Notes: generated from the sequence alone by a model not told the origin. Counted from the first letter of the stretch, positions 9,486-20,346 are shown. The stretch: 64,000 bases of DNA from Prochlorococcus sp. AG-449-G23 (GCA_003209585.1 QCQJ01000008.1:1-64000); one strand, 5' to 3'. Translations and numbers: made by a program.

Positions 9486-9836
9486 TTAACTTGGACAAAT
9501 TTCACTAGTTAAGTCTTTAGCTGCTAATAATTCGGTCATCTCCTTAGTACCTTTAATATTAAAAACTTTGGCTAACAAAACATTCTCTTTGAAACCAAAA
9601 GGTTTTATTTTCACTTTGCTTCCCCTTGGGAATTCACTCTTAAGTAAATTAGTTGCTTCAAGCTCATCATTTTCATTTACATTTACACAAAATAGTCCAA
9701 TCGTTAAATTCCTATTTTGATCCCCCACCAAAATAGTATTTGAACTTTTAATTTGAAGAATTTCGGCCGAGTTAACTATTACAGGATTAAGAACAATCAA
9801 GCAGGCTATAATTAAAATTTTTGATAATTTTTTCAA
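9486..9836 (-). CDS. Small secreted protein, SNase-like fold, probably non-catalytic
   Basis: The 116-residue product begins with a clear signal peptide (MKKLSK, a hydrophobic run, cleavage near VNSAEI). The mature part resembles a shrunken staphylococcal-nuclease/OB fold: a first strand pair, an ATNLLKSEFPRGSKVKIKPFG segment and a strand like LLAKVFNIKGTKEM. The Arg and Glu residues expected for nuclease activity are not evident. I infer a periplasmic or thylakoid-lumen protein of unknown role. It ends 7 bases from the convergent YfiH gene. Confidence 0.6.
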   Translation of the reverse strand: MKKLSKILIIACLIVLNPVIVNSAEILQIKSSNTILVGDQNRNLTIGLFCVNVNENDELEATNLLKSEFPRGSKVKIKPFGFKENVLLAKVFNIKGTKEMTELLAAKDLTSEICPS

Positions 9837-9901
9837 TTCAGAAATATCTAAGTTTTTAAATTATCTTAAAGTTAATTTTTTAAAATGACGAATTTAAAAA
9901 A

Positions 9902-11668
9902 TTAGTCTTCACAATTAACATATCCAACCATTTGAGCATTACTTTTCCCAGGAGGAACCATTGGATAACAATTTTCACCTCTTCTGACAAGGATATTAAT
10001 CAAGGCAGGGCCGTCATGATCAAGCGCATTTTTTAAATCATTCTGTAATTGCTTTCTATCAGAAATTAAGTATCCTTTAACTCCAAAAGACTCAGCAAGT
10101 TTTACAAAATCAGGTTCGCCACAACTCATATCAGATGAGGAATATCTTTCATCGTAGAAACTTTCTTGCCATTGTCTGACCATCCCTTGCCAGCGATTAT
10201 TGATAATAATTAATTTCACCTTTAGACCATATTGAGATAAAGTTCCCAATTCTTGAATATTCATTAAGACACTTGCATCTCCTGCAATACAAATTACATC
10301 TGAATTAGGTAAGGCTGCTTTTACTCCAATTGCCGCTGGCAATCCAAAACCCATAGTTCCTAAGCCTGCACTACTAATCCATTTTCTTGGAGAATTCCTA
10401 AGATATTGAGCAGCCCACATCTGATGTTGGCCTACATCTGTAGTTACATAAGCTTCTGGTGAAAATTCTCTCACTTTTAAAAGAACCTCTTGAGGATAAA
10501 TTTCTCCTTCTTTAGGAGGATCATATAAAGGGTGTTTATTTTTCCAAAAATCAATTTTTTCTAACCAGTTTTTTGTCTTACAAGGAAGTTTATTTTTTAG
10601 AGATTGTTCATTAATTTTGAGAACAGCTTTTAAAACATCAGAAACAATTGCAACATCTACACGTCTATTTTTATTAACTTCTGCAGGGTCGATATCTATA
10701 TGAATTACCTTTGCGTTAGGTGCAAAAGTATCTAATTTTCCCGTCACCCTATCATCGAATCTTGCTCCAATAGCAATTAAAAGATCGCATTCTGTAACAG
10801 CGAAATTTGCGTAAGCAGTTCCATGCATTCCTAACATCCCTACTGATAAATTGTCTTTTTCATCAAAAGCGCCCTTCCCCATTAAGGTTGTGGTAACTGG
10901 TATTTGATAATTCTTTGCCAAAGTTTTTATTTCATCATGAGCCCCTGAAGATATTGCCCCACCTCCTACGTATAGAAGAGGTCTTTCAGAATCTTCTATT
11001 AATTTAATTGCTTTATTGATATCGGAATCATTAATTTCTCCATTCCTTTTAAATCCTTTAGGAATAATCTCACCAGGCAAAACTCTTTGGTAATTAAAGA
11101 ACTCCTGACCCACATCTTTGGGTATATCAATTAAAACAGGGCCAGGTCTTCCAGATGAGGCTATAAAAAAAGCTTCAGAAACTACTTTCGCGATATCTGA
11201 AGGATCTCTTATTACCCATGAATGTTTCACTATTGGAAGAGTTATACCAAATATATCAGTTTCTTGAAAAGCGTCTGTCCCTATAGCAGGTCTTGGGACT
11301 TGACCTGTAACTACAACTAGGGGGACTGAATCCATTTGCGCAGTGGCAATTCCAGTTACCAAATTTGTTGCACCAGGGCCTGAAGTCCCAAAACATACTC
11401 CAACTTCACCAGTAGATCTTGCATATCCATCAGCCGCATGTGAACCTCCTTGTTCATGCCTAACCATATAATGCTTTAACCAACCTTCTTGTTCTGCCTT
11501 ATGAACAGCGTCATATATTGGTAGTATAGCTCCACCGGGATATCCAAATATAACTTTTACTCCATGAATTTTTAAAGAATCCATTAGTGCATCTGCGCCA
11601 GTTATCCAAACTGGATTTTCATGTTTTGAACTACCCTTTGAAAAGGATCTCGAAGTAAGAGTCACCAA
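9902..11668 (-). CDS. ilvB: Acetolactate synthase large (catalytic) subunit
   Basis: Thiamine-diphosphate enzyme condensing two pyruvates (or pyruvate with 2-oxobutyrate) in valine, leucine and isoleucine synthesis. The 588-residue protein shows the ThDP-activating Glu in [16 protein letters not shown], the FAD/central domain with [10 protein letters not shown], and the Mg-ThDP motif running from GDASVLMN to [11 protein letters not shown]. No small subunit (ilvN) lies in the window. Confidence 0.95.
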   Translation of the reverse strand: MVTLTSRSFSKGSSKHENPVWITGADALMDSLKIHGVKVIFGYPGGAILPIYDAVHKAEQEGWLKHYMVRHEQGGSHAADGYARSTGEVGVCFGTSGPGATNLVTGIATAQMDSVPLVVVTGQVPRPAIGTDAFQETDIFGITLPIVKHSWVIRDPSDIAKVVSEAFFIASSGRPGPVLIDIPKDVGQEFFNYQRVLPGEIIPKGFKRNGEINDSDINKAIKLIEDSERPLLYVGGGAISSGAHDEIKTLAKNYQIPVTTTLMGKGAFDEKDNLSVGMLGMHGTAYANFAVTECDLLIAIGARFDDRVTGKLDTFAPNAKVIHIDIDPAEVNKNRRVDVAIVSDVLKAVLKINEQSLKNKLPCKTKNWLEKIDFWKNKHPLYDPPKEGEIYPQEVLLKVREFSPEAYVTTDVGQHQMWAAQYLRNSPRKWISSAGLGTMGFGLPAAIGVKAALPNSDVICIAGDASVLMNIQELGTLSQYGLKVKLIIINNRWQGMVRQWQESFYDERYSSSDMSCGEPDFVKLAESFGVKGYLISDRKQLQNDLKNALDHDGPALINILVRRGENCYPMVPPGKSNAQMVGYVNCED

Positions 11669-11801
11669 AGAAATTCAATATTTACTATAAATATTAAACT
11701 TAATTAAATACTTTTGCCTCATTTAGAAATGTAATGTCAGAAATTTATTCAAAATAATCTTTTAATAAATTAAAAACTATCAAATAAATTTCAATTGTTC
11801 T

Positions 11802-12977
11802 TTATAAAATGCCTAATTTATGTAAAGGTCCAGAGCCTGAAATAAGTTCAATAAAAAGCACAAGAAAAATAATCATTGCAACCCTTCCGTTCCACACTTC
11901 TGAACTATTATTCCAACCCCATTGCCACTTCTCTTGAGGATAAAGTTTAACTTTTTCAGGCAACTGTGAAGCCTCTTCTAAATTAACAAGAGGTCCTTCC
12001 AGACAGGAAATCACAAGATCACTAAGTCCTTCAATAAAAGTAGGATGAGTATTTAAAGCCTTAACTCTCCGAAAGTTTTTAATACCAGCCTTTTCAGCAA
12101 TTTCTTTATATTCAATATCAATTTCTTGCAATGTTTCGATATGCTCTCCAACGAAACTTATAGGGACCACAATCAGATCATTAACATTTGACCTTCCAAG
12201 CTCAGCTAGCACTTCTTCTGTGTAAGGCTTCAACCATTCAACAGGACCAACTCTACTTTGATAAGAAAGTGTATGAGGATTACTATGCCCTAAACATTTT
12301 TCCAGCTTATTTATAATTAATAAAGAACAATCTTCAATTTGTTGTTTATAAGGGTCTCCAGCTTCCTCTACGTAACTCTTAGGAACTCCATGAGCAGTGA
12401 AAAATATGTGAGCTTTTGAAGGTGATTCACAAAGTGAAATTTGTTCAGAAATTAATTCAACCATAGACTTTAAGTAACCTGATTGACTGAACCAACTCCT
12501 TACACATCTCATTGGAACCTTTTTAAATTCATCATCAGAATCACGCAATTTTTTTAATTCCCTAAAGCTCGAACCACTAGTACTTATCGAAAAATGTGGA
12601 TACAAGGGTATTACAACAACTTGATCTATCCCATCTGCTTTCATATCAGCAATAGCTGATTCGGTAAAAGGATGCCAATACCTCATAGCGATGTAGGTAG
12701 TAGCATTTAATCCCTTGTTCCTTAATTTAGATTGTAATTCTCTTGCTTGTTGTTCAGTTATCCTTCTGATAGGTGATCCTCCACCTATAGAAAGGTAAGC
12801 CTGTTGTGAAGTAGTACTCCTAAGGGTGCTAATTAACCAAGCTAGGGGCTTTTGAAAAACAGGGAAAGGTGTCCTGATAATTTCTGGATCAGAAAAAAGA
12901 TTGTATAAGAATGGGCCTACATCAGTAATGCGTTCAGGCCCTCCTAAATTCATTAGTAAGACGCCTATTTTATCCAT
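11802..12977 (-). CDS. hemH: Ferrochelatase with C-terminal chlorophyll-binding-like helix
   Basis: Inserts ferrous iron into protoporphyrin IX to make heme. Residues 1 to about 320 form the catalytic domain, with LLMNLGGPE at the start, the FTAHGVP active-site His and the [14 protein letters not shown] segment. After a short linker the last 40 residues carry a single membrane helix with the HLIP/CAB motif VWNGRVAMI, the layout of type II ferrochelatases of cyanobacteria and plastids. The tail anchors the enzyme to the thylakoid and has been linked to chlorophyll binding and regulation. Confidence 0.96.
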   Translation of the reverse strand: MDKIGVLLMNLGGPERITDVGPFLYNLFSDPEIIRTPFPVFQKPLAWLISTLRSTTSQQAYLSIGGGSPIRRITEQQARELQSKLRNKGLNATTYIAMRYWHPFTESAIADMKADGIDQVVVIPLYPHFSISTSGSSFRELKKLRDSDDEFKKVPMRCVRSWFSQSGYLKSMVELISEQISLCESPSKAHIFFTAHGVPKSYVEEAGDPYKQQIEDCSLLIINKLEKCLGHSNPHTLSYQSRVGPVEWLKPYTEEVLAELGRSNVNDLIVVPISFVGEHIETLQEIDIEYKEIAEKAGIKNFRRVKALNTHPTFIEGLSDLVISCLEGPLVNLEEASQLPEKVKLYPQEKWQWGWNNSSEVWNGRVAMIIFLVLFIELISGSGPLHKLGIL

Positions 12978-13042
12978 TTAAAATTTATGAAGATTGAAAA
13001 TCAACATTAAAAACGTCATTATATGGTCAATTATATAAGTAA

Positions 13043-14212
13043 ATGAACGTAATACAGGAAATTAATAATATCAATGATAAATTTGCTACTCAAGGCAGCA
13101 AGCTTAAAATTGAGAAAAGAGGAGAGAAATTAAATATTCGTGGTTCACTACCCTCCAAAGAAGATAACAATAACTTTAAAATTCAAAGAATATCTCTTGG
13201 TTTAAAGGCTGATATTTCTGGATTAGAGGAGGCCAAAAAAAAATTACAATTAATCAATTTGCAATTGGAATTGAATCAATTTGATTGGATTAATTGGATA
13301 GGAAAGCCTTACAAAAAGGAAATAAAAGATGGTTTTGAATTTCCAAAAAGATTAAATCTATTTGAGGAATTCTTTTTTAAAGAACATAAAAGTGATTTTC
13401 GAACCAGCACTAGAAAAACTACTTGGATAAGTTCTTACAAACCATATATGAAAAGAATCCTAAATATTTACAATGACTATGAGAATGAAGCTTTAGAAAA
13501 AATATTTCAAAAAACACTTGAAAGTTATAAGGAAGGTACCAGAAGTAGGAAACAATGCGCTACTTCTTTAAGTGTTTTGGCTAAGTTTTTGGACATTAAA
13601 CTACCAGAAGATTGGAAATTAAATTCTAGAGGATATGGTCTGAACAAAGCAGGATTTAGGGATCTACCTAAAGACGAATTAATAGAGAAACTGTGGGAGA
13701 CGATACCGAACAAGTCTTGGAAATTTGTTTTTGGTCTGATGGCTACATATGGATTAAGGAATCATGAAGTATTTTTTTGTGATTTAAGTTCTCTTACTAA
13801 TTTTGGGGACAAAATTATTAGAGTTTTACCTACGACTAAAACTGGGGAACATCAAGTTTGGCCATTTCATCCTGAATGGGTGGAAAAGTTCGAATTATCA
13901 AAACTTGGTGAGAATCCAGAACTTCTACCAAATATTAATAGAGATCTTAAAATTACGACCTTACAGAATATTGGAAAAAAAATTACAGACCAGTTTAAGC
14001 GTTACTCTTTACAAATAAAACCTTATGATCTAAGGCATGCTTGGGCAGTTAGAACAATTTTTTATGATTTACCTGATACTGTGGCTGCCAGAATGATGGG
14101 ACATTCGGTTAGTTTACATACGCAAACATATCACCATTGGATTACTAAAAGAGATCAACAACAGGCAGTAAATAATGCACTTTTAAAAGTTAAAAGAGTT
14201 AAAAATATTTAA
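13043..14212 (+). CDS. Tyrosine recombinase / phage-type integrase
   Basis: The 389-residue protein has an N-terminal region with a possible arm-type DNA-binding segment (about residues 28-75), an alpha-helical core-binding region (about 100-190) and a C-terminal catalytic domain. Catalytic positions visible are Arg239 (GLRNHE), Lys266 (TTKTGE), Arg331 (YDLRHAW), His354 (MMGHSV) and the nucleophile Tyr363 (TQTYHHW). The first residue of the HxxR box is Tyr328, a substitution tolerated in some active members. It appears intact. No tRNA, excisionase or phage gene is adjacent, and its base composition does not stand out. It is divergent from hemH and followed by cobO. Confidence 0.88.
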   Translation: MNVIQEINNINDKFATQGSKLKIEKRGEKLNIRGSLPSKEDNNNFKIQRISLGLKADISGLEEAKKKLQLINLQLELNQFDWINWIGKPYKKEIKDGFEFPKRLNLFEEFFFKEHKSDFRTSTRKTTWISSYKPYMKRILNIYNDYENEALEKIFQKTLESYKEGTRSRKQCATSLSVLAKFLDIKLPEDWKLNSRGYGLNKAGFRDLPKDELIEKLWETIPNKSWKFVFGLMATYGLRNHEVFFCDLSSLTNFGDKIIRVLPTTKTGEHQVWPFHPEWVEKFELSKLGENPELLPNINRDLKITTLQNIGKKITDQFKRYSLQIKPYDLRHAWAVRTIFYDLPDTVAARMMGHSVSLHTQTYHHWITKRDQQQAVNNALLKVKRVKNI

Positions 14213-14247
14213 AGATTTATAATAATTAAATAAAAATTAAGGGTCAT

Positions 14248-14940
14248 ATGCAAGAAAAACCTTCATCTTCCGAGAAAATATTTAACCTCGATAATCAAGC
14301 AAATAAACTTGGAATGGGAGGTAAATTATCACCGGATATCGATGAGAGCTCATATAAAAAAAGAATGCAGCAAAGAAAAGATATTCAAGCCGAAAGACTA
14401 CAAATTAGAAAAACAAAAAAAGGATTATTGATTGTTTTCACAGGAAATGGCAAGGGCAAGACAACTGCATCTTTAGGTATGGCTTTAAGGACGATAGGGC
14501 ATGGCTATAAAGTAGCAATAATTCAATTTATAAAAGGAGGCTGGACCACTGGAGAAGAAAAAGCACTTAAAAACTTGTCTTCAAAAATATCTTGGCATTC
14601 ATTAGGAGAGGGATTTACTTGGGAAACACAAGACAGAGTAAGAGATGAAAAATTAGTTCAAGAGGCGTGGCAACTAGCCAAAAAATATATACTAAACGAA
14701 TCCTATAAACTTATCATTCTTGATGAAATTAATATTGCGACAAAACTTGGTTATCTTGCACCAGAAGAAATAATCACTTTTTTAAAAAGCTTAAATAATA
14801 GAAAAAATCATATTGTTTTAACTGGAAGGGGAGCATCTGATTTAATCATCAATTACGCTGATCTAGTGACAGAAATGAAACTTATAAGACATCCTTTTAA
14901 AGAGCAAGGAATAAAAGCACAAAAGTGTGTTGAATTTTAG
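14248..14940 (+). CDS. cobO: Cob(I)yrinic acid a,c-diamide adenosyltransferase
   Basis: Transfers the adenosyl group of ATP to the reduced cobalt of corrinoids. The P-loop FTGNGKGKTTASLG at about residues 65-78 and the LDEIN acidic motif define the CobA/CobO/BtuR family. The 60-residue charged N-terminal extension is typical of the longer CobO type. With cobK at 31 kb it shows that the cell makes its own corrinoid. No other cob gene is adjacent. Confidence 0.93.
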   Translation: MQEKPSSSEKIFNLDNQANKLGMGGKLSPDIDESSYKKRMQQRKDIQAERLQIRKTKKGLLIVFTGNGKGKTTASLGMALRTIGHGYKVAIIQFIKGGWTTGEEKALKNLSSKISWHSLGEGFTWETQDRVRDEKLVQEAWQLAKKYILNESYKLIILDEINIATKLGYLAPEEIITFLKSLNNRKNHIVLTGRGASDLIINYADLVTEMKLIRHPFKEQGIKAQKCVEF

Positions 14941-15068
14941 TTGAAGTAAATTATTATTTGAGTTTTTATTTAGGCAGGTTTAGAAATGTTTAAAGACGCA
15001 AGCAATATTAGAACAAAAAATAAATTTGGCACATTTACTTGCTAAGGTCTTAAAAGTACAATTGTTGA

Positions 15069-15773
15069 ATGACTTACAAAAGAGTTCTCTTAAAACTTAG
15101 TGGTGAAGCACTAATGGGTGAAAAACCTTATGGTATTGATCCAGCTATAGTTCAGTCAATTGCAGAGGATGTTTCAAAAGTAGTCGAAAATAATGTACAA
15201 CTTGCAATAGTTGTTGGTGGTGGAAACATTTTTAGGGGGCTTAAAGGATCTGCAGACGGAATGGATCGCGCGACTGCTGATTATGTCGGGATGCTAGCAA
15301 CAGTAATGAATGCAATTTCACTTCAAGATGGTCTTGAGAGAGTAGGAGTTGCAACCAGAGTGCAAACAGCAATCGAAATGCAGGAAATTGCAGAACCCTA
15401 CATCAGAAGAAGAGCTATGAGACACCTAGAAAAAGGTAGAGTTGTAGTTTTCGGAGGTGGATGTGGAAATCCATTTTTTACAACTGATACTACGGCAGCT
15501 TTGAGGGCAGCCGAGATAAATGCTGAAGTTGTTATGAAGGCTACTAAAGTTGATGGAGTATACGATCGTGATCCTAATCAATTTAAAGATGCAAAAAAAT
15601 ATTTCTCTCTCAGTTATCAACAAGTTCTTAGTGATGAAATTGCAGTAATGGACAGTACTGCAATTGCATTATGCAAAGATAACAATATCCCTATTATGGT
15701 ATTTGATATATTCAAAAAAGGAAATATTTCCAAAGCTGTTGCTGGCGAGCCAATAGGCTCTTTAATTAGTTAA
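15069..15773 (+). CDS. pyrH: Uridylate (UMP) kinase
   Basis: Phosphorylates UMP to UDP; bacterial amino-acid-kinase fold, not related to eukaryotic UMP kinases. The 234-residue protein carries [11 protein letters not shown] at the N-terminus, [10 protein letters not shown], and the ATP-binding [11 protein letters not shown]. It starts the pyrH-frr-reductase run, with frr 22 bases downstream, a linkage shared by many bacteria. The 128 bases before it hold no gene I can support. Confidence 0.96.
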   Translation: MTYKRVLLKLSGEALMGEKPYGIDPAIVQSIAEDVSKVVENNVQLAIVVGGGNIFRGLKGSADGMDRATADYVGMLATVMNAISLQDGLERVGVATRVQTAIEMQEIAEPYIRRRAMRHLEKGRVVVFGGGCGNPFFTTDTTAALRAAEINAEVVMKATKVDGVYDRDPNQFKDAKKYFSLSYQQVLSDEIAVMDSTAIALCKDNNIPIMVFDIFKKGNISKAVAGEPIGSLIS

Positions 15774-15795
15774 AGATCATTTAATTTTTTTAATT

Positions 15796-16344
15796 ATGAA
15801 AGAAAAAGAAATTCAAGAAAATATGAATAAAAGTATTGAAGCCACACAAAGAAACTTTAATACAATCAGGACAGGTAGAGCTAATGCTTCCTTGTTAGAC
15901 AGAGTAAGTGTTGAGTACTATGGAGCAGAAACACCAATCAAATCGCTTGCCACTATAAGCACTGTTGATTCGCAAACAATTTCAATACAACCTTTCGATA
16001 TTTCATGTTTACAAGCGATAGAGAAATCTATTTCTATGAGTGATTTAGGTATTACGCCAAATAATGATGGGAAAGTAATAAGAATAAATGTTCCTCCTTT
16101 AACAGAAGAAAGGAGAAAAGAATTTTGTAAATTAGCCTCTAAATATGCAGAGGAAGGGAAAGTAGCTTTGAGAAATATCAGAAGAGATGCTGTTGATAAA
16201 GAAAAAAAAGACGAAAAAGATGGCCTTATTTCTATTGACGAATCTAGAGATAATCAATCTGAAATTCAGAAAATTACTGATAAATATATTGCTTTAATAG
16301 AAACTAAATTGTCTGAAAAAGAGAAGGAAATTCTAAAAGTTTGA
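15796..16344 (+). CDS. frr: Ribosome recycling factor
   Basis: Releases ribosomes from mRNA after termination together with EF-G. The 182-residue length is typical, and [19 protein letters not shown] and [13 protein letters not shown] are family signatures of the three-helix bundle domain. Its stop overlaps the TTG start of the next gene (16341-16344), so the downstream reductase is likely translationally coupled. Confidence 0.96.
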   Translation: MKEKEIQENMNKSIEATQRNFNTIRTGRANASLLDRVSVEYYGAETPIKSLATISTVDSQTISIQPFDISCLQAIEKSISMSDLGITPNNDGKVIRINVPPLTEERRKEFCKLASKYAEEGKVALRNIRRDAVDKEKKDEKDGLISIDESRDNQSEIQKITDKYIALIETKLSEKEKEILKV

Positions 16345-17474
16345 TAGCATTTGACGTTGTAATAATTGGTGGAGGTTTATCAGGATCTTCCACCGCTCTT
16401 AACCTATCAAAGAAAGGATATTCAGTTTTAATTATTGAAAAAGAAAAATCACATGATTACAAACCGTGTGCAGGTGGGATGGCATCTTCAATGCAAAGAT
16501 TTCTTCCTTTAAATATAGAAGATTGCATAGAATCAAAAATTAAGAATGTTGAATTCAGATGGAAGGCTGTAGATAATGTAACTGCTGATCTGACTGGTGA
16601 ATCCCCATTTTGGATTGTTAAAAGAGAAAAACTAGATCAATTATTACTTAATGAATCTTTGAGTAATGGAGCTCAGATAATGAGACCATTATTGATAGAA
16701 AAAATCATAAAAAAAAATGATAAATGGGAAATTACTTGCAATAACAAAATAAAATATATTACAGAATTTCTTGTAATTGCAGATGGCTCCCAATCGAAAT
16801 GGGCGAGTTATTTCAATTTAGGGCCAAGAAAACCGAAATTTGCAAACACAATCTCATTGAGATTGAAAGGGTTAGGTGAAATACCTAGAGATGCGGTTAG
16901 ATTTGAGTTTGGATTTATAAAATATGGTTTTGCATGGGCATTCCCCCTAAGAGAAAGCTTAAATATTGGTTTAGGTACTTTTATAAATAATGGTCTTTTA
17001 GAAAATCAAGCTATAAATAAACAAGTAATCAGAAGCTTCGGTTTTGATGATTTTCCTCATAAAATAATTAGTAGGAAACTGAGAATATGGAATGGCTTCC
17101 ACTCAATTAATGGTGACAAAGTTTTAGCGGTTGGAGATGCAGCATCTCTATGTGATCCATTTTTAGCTGAAGGAATTAGACCATCTTTAATTAGCAGTTT
17201 TTATGCTGCAGAATACATAGATCAGTGCCTATCAGGAAAAGTAGATGATTTAAATCTTTATACAAAAGAAATTAACAACATTTGGGGGAAATCAATGGCT
17301 TGGGGGAGGAGAATAGCCCAAGTATTTTATAGATTTCCCAGAACTGGATATCAATTAGGTGTCAAAAGAAAAACAGCACCTAAACGTATTGCTCAAATAT
17401 TATCAGGAGAAATGAGTTATGAAGATATTGCAAAAAGAGTTATCAAAAGGCTTTTAACAAAAAGAGGGACTTAA
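16341..17474 (+). CDS. Geranylgeranyl-reductase-family FAD-dependent oxidoreductase
   Basis: The 377-residue flavoprotein has an N-terminal FAD Rossmann motif [19 protein letters not shown] and the second FAD motif [19 protein letters not shown]. This matches the geranylgeranyl reductase/ChlP superfamily, which reduces isoprenoid chains of chlorophyll, tocopherol or archaeal-type lipids. It is shorter than true ChlP, so I do not assign chlP; a lipid or quinone substrate is possible. The TTG start overlaps the frr stop. Confidence 0.85.
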   Translation: MIAFDVVIIGGGLSGSSTALNLSKKGYSVLIIEKEKSHDYKPCAGGMASSMQRFLPLNIEDCIESKIKNVEFRWKAVDNVTADLTGESPFWIVKREKLDQLLLNESLSNGAQIMRPLLIEKIIKKNDKWEITCNNKIKYITEFLVIADGSQSKWASYFNLGPRKPKFANTISLRLKGLGEIPRDAVRFEFGFIKYGFAWAFPLRESLNIGLGTFINNGLLENQAINKQVIRSFGFDDFPHKIISRKLRIWNGFHSINGDKVLAVGDAASLCDPFLAEGIRPSLISSFYAAEYIDQCLSGKVDDLNLYTKEINNIWGKSMAWGRRIAQVFYRFPRTGYQLGVKRKTAPKRIAQILSGEMSYEDIAKRVIKRLLTKRGT

Positions 17475-17497
17475 TTCTTTTCAATTCAAACTTAAAT

Positions 17498-18499
17498 TTA
17501 GTTAGCAGAAATCAATTTATGATTTTTAATCTCTGAATATCTCTTTAGTAGCAGCTCTTCCAATTCTTCTATAGCCTTACTGAATCCAGTAATACCTTCA
17601 CTAAGCTTTTCACTTGCCATTTGATCTTCTAACATACTTAATCTAAAGTCTTTTTCTTCAAATTCGTAGTCAATAGAATTATTTACTTGGGTACTTACAT
17701 CTAATTTTCTAACTAACTCTCCTTTTTCTTTTTTCATTTCTTCAAGAAATTTTGGTGCGATTGTTAAAAGATCGCAACCTGCTAATTCTTTTATTTCATC
17801 AAGATTTCTAAAACTCGCTCCCATTACTTCTGTCTTGAATCCCTTTTCTTTAAAGTACTTGTATATTTGCGTAACCGAAATAACACCAGGATCTTCAGCA
17901 CCAACAAAACTAGTTTTACCAGTTTTTGCTTTATGCCAATCCAATATACGACCAACGAACGGAGAAATTAGAGTTATCTTTGCATTAGCACAAGTTACCG
18001 CTTGGCAGAAGTTAAAAAGTAAAGTTAAGTTGCATTTAATACCCTCTTTTTCTAAAATTTCAGCTGCCTTAATTCCCTCCCAAGTTGCGGCAATCTTAAT
18101 CAAAATTCTTTCCTTTTCAATTCCAAAATTTTTGTACAGATTGATCAATTTTCTCGCTTTTTCTACCGTAGCTTCGGTGTCAAAGCTCAGTCTTGCATCA
18201 ACTTCTGTAGATACTCGTCCTGAAATAATTTTCAATATTTCTTTTCCAAAAAATACTGAAACTTGGTCAACAGTTTCTTTTATTAATTCAATTTCGGAGA
18301 ATCCTTGAGGCAATGCATTTTCTGAACTTTCTAAAGCTTTATCAATTAATTTCACATAATCAGGGTTCTTCGCAGCAGCAAGTATTAGCGATGGATTGGT
18401 GGTGGCGTCCCTTGGTTGAAATTTTTTTATCGAATCTAAATCTCCAGTATCAGCAACAACAACGGTCATTGAGGACAATTGTTCTAAAATTGATTTCAT
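17498..18499 (-). CDS. tal: Transaldolase
   Basis: Transfers a dihydroxyacetone unit between sugar phosphates in the oxidative pentose phosphate pathway, used for NADPH supply in the dark. The 333-residue protein has the DATTNPSLI motif and the Schiff-base Lys in [12 protein letters not shown], and is of the longer TalB type rather than the short phage-type TalC. The last 20 or so residues extend beyond the usual end. It is separated from ftsI by a 92-base gap holding a palindrome and an AT repeat. Confidence 0.95.
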   Translation of the reverse strand: MKSILEQLSSMTVVVADTGDLDSIKKFQPRDATTNPSLILAAAKNPDYVKLIDKALESSENALPQGFSEIELIKETVDQVSVFFGKEILKIISGRVSTEVDARLSFDTEATVEKARKLINLYKNFGIEKERILIKIAATWEGIKAAEILEKEGIKCNLTLLFNFCQAVTCANAKITLISPFVGRILDWHKAKTGKTSFVGAEDPGVISVTQIYKYFKEKGFKTEVMGASFRNLDEIKELAGCDLLTIAPKFLEEMKKEKGELVRKLDVSTQVNNSIDYEFEEKDFRLSMLEDQMASEKLSEGITGFSKAIEELEELLLKRYSEIKNHKLISAN

Positions 18500-18507
18500 A
18501 TCTAGAT

Positions 18508-18557
18508 AATCATATATATATATATAAATTAGCTTTTATTCCTGATGAAATCATCAG
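18508..18557. promoter_or_regulatory. tal upstream region: AT dinucleotide run and perfect palindrome
   Basis: A palindrome with 7-base arms (CTGATGA and TCATCAG, 2-base spacer) spans 18542-18557, 43 bases before the tal start codon and 35 beyond the ftsI stop. An (AT)n run near 18511-18525 lies between it and tal and could serve as the -10 region. The short spacer and lack of a T-run make an operator more likely than a terminator. The binding protein is unknown. Confidence 0.35.
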
Positions 18558-18591
18558 ATAATGAACTAAATATTTATAAAATTGGAAAATT

Positions 18592-20346
18592 TTAGGGTTT
18601 TTTAACAATCATTGCATGATCTTTAATCTTAGGAGGTATTTTTTCAATCACTATCAAACTCTCGATAATTTCTTTAGCAACTGGTACAGCAACAGTTGAA
18701 CCATATGCATATGATTTAGATGGCTCATCAACAACTACAAGGACAACATATTTCGGATCATTAACTGGTAAGGTCGCGACAAAACTACAAACTTTTTTAC
18801 TTGTATACGAACCATTTAAGGCTTTTTGAGAAGTGCCAGTTTTCCCTGCTATCCTATAACCCTCGATTTTTACTCCAGATCCACTACCTTTATCAACTAC
18901 GCTTTCCATCCATTCAAGAACTGTTTTAGAAACCTCGTGTGAAAAAAATTGTTTTTTTGGATTTTTATTAACTCTTTCTTTGAAAGTTGAGGTTACATGT
19001 GGAGTCACTTCAAAACCCCCATTTGCTATAGCAGCATGAAGTTGAACCAATTTAAGTGGTGAGATTGAGAACCCTTTACCAAAAGAAGTTACGGCAGGCT
19101 CAATTGATTGATTTACAAATAAATCTTTTCTCTTTAGTTGGCCAGCAGTTGATTCAAATAAGTCAGTCTCTAAATTTTTATTTATACCTAAATTATTTAG
19201 CCAATCCCAATAAATTGTGGGATCTAAATTTTGCATTATTTTTACCATCCCAACATTACTTGAAACTTGCAATACTTTTGGATAGTTAATATATCCATTA
19301 CCTTTTTTATCCCAATTAGAAAGTGTCCATCCCCCAACATTAATCTTCCCAATATCTTCAACTAATCCATCTTTATGGATTACTTTTTCTTCTAACGCCA
19401 AGGCAAGATTAATAGGTTTAAATGTTGAACCAGGCTCAAATAAATCTTGCGAATACCAACCCCTAAAAAGTTCAGAATCATACTGCCAAAATTTATTTGG
19501 ATCATATGATGGGACCGTAACCAAGGAGAGAATCCGACCATTATTAACATCCATAACTATGGCAAATCCCTTCTTCGCTTTCCATTCGCTTACTTGCTTT
19601 AACAATGCATTGAATGACGCTTTCTGTAATTTCGAATCTATAGTTAGGCCTAAACTTTTGTAATCAGCAATAAAATCACCTGGGGCTGAATTATCCGGTA
19701 GAGGGGTTCCATCTCCTCCTCTTTTTATGAAATTGCTTTTATTAAAAACTTGAATTTGATTATCTAAATGAAGCTCTAAACCTGCTGAACCCTTATTCTC
19801 GTCATTAACAAAACCGACAAGATTAGAGTAAAGCTCCCCTTGTGGATAATATCTCTGGGAATATTTAAACAAATCAAGTCCGCTTATTTGAAGGTTCTTA
19901 ATCTTTTCTGCCTTTTCTTCAGGAATTTTATCCAAAAGCTTGATGCCACTTATTTTGTTATTAAATTTTCCCAAAAGTATTTCATGATTTATATCCAAGA
20001 TAGGTGACAATTTTTTTGTAACTTCTTCAATACTGCGAACTCTGTTTATTGAATCACCAGGAAAATTAAAATATTTTGGATGAGCCCATAATTTATAGAG
20101 TGGTTTATCGTAAGCAATCAGTCTATTGTTTCTATCAACAATTGATCTTCTTTTTTTTAAAGAAATAGTTTTAGAAGATTGTATTAATCTGGCTTTCCTT
20201 TGTAAATCAGAGGCGTTAAAGACTTGCAATTTTACTAACCTACCAAACAAAGAAAATATTAATAGCAAGCTAAAAATATAAAGAAATTTAAATCTCCTTT
20301 GATCAAGAGGTATTAAATGAACAATTTTTTTGTATCTTTTCATCAA
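18592..20346 (-). CDS. ftsI: Septal peptidoglycan transpeptidase (penicillin-binding protein, FtsI type)
   Basis: Class B penicillin-binding protein that cross-links septal peptidoglycan. One N-terminal membrane helix (about residues 20-38) is followed by a dimerisation domain and the transpeptidase domain with the three active-site motifs: STFK at 307-310, SSN at 362-364 and KTGTS near 495. Length 584 is normal. Its start overlaps the stop of a small membrane protein by 4 bases. No mraW, murE or other dcw gene is adjacent. Confidence 0.94.
   Translation of the reverse strand: MMKRYKKIVHLIPLDQRRFKFLYIFSLLLIFSLFGRLVKLQVFNASDLQRKARLIQSSKTISLKKRRSIVDRNNRLIAYDKPLYKLWAHPKYFNFPGDSINRVRSIEEVTKKLSPILDINHEILLGKFNNKISGIKLLDKIPEEKAEKIKNLQISGLDLFKYSQRYYPQGELYSNLVGFVNDENKGSAGLELHLDNQIQVFNKSNFIKRGGDGTPLPDNSAPGDFIADYKSLGLTIDSKLQKASFNALLKQVSEWKAKKGFAIVMDVNNGRILSLVTVPSYDPNKFWQYDSELFRGWYSQDLFEPGSTFKPINLALALEEKVIHKDGLVEDIGKINVGGWTLSNWDKKGNGYINYPKVLQVSSNVGMVKIMQNLDPTIYWDWLNNLGINKNLETDLFESTAGQLKRKDLFVNQSIEPAVTSFGKGFSISPLKLVQLHAAIANGGFEVTPHVTSTFKERVNKNPKKQFFSHEVSKTVLEWMESVVDKGSGSGVKIEGYRIAGKTGTSQKALNGSYTSKKVCSFVATLPVNDPKYVVLVVVDEPSKSYAYGSTVAVPVAKEIIESLIVIEKIPPKIKDHAMIVKKP

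Noticed and set aside
13043..14940. Genomic island or prophage around the tyrosine recombinase
   Set aside because: Flanking genes are core metabolism, no tRNA or repeat borders are visible and composition matches the surroundings.
17835..18308. 157-codon open frame opposite transaldolase
   Set aside because: Antisense to a fully conserved gene; the translation is low-complexity and hydrophobic with no family features.
18511..18525. AT dinucleotide run as a mobile or microsatellite element
   Set aside because: It is short and expected in such AT-rich DNA; treated only as a possible -10 region.
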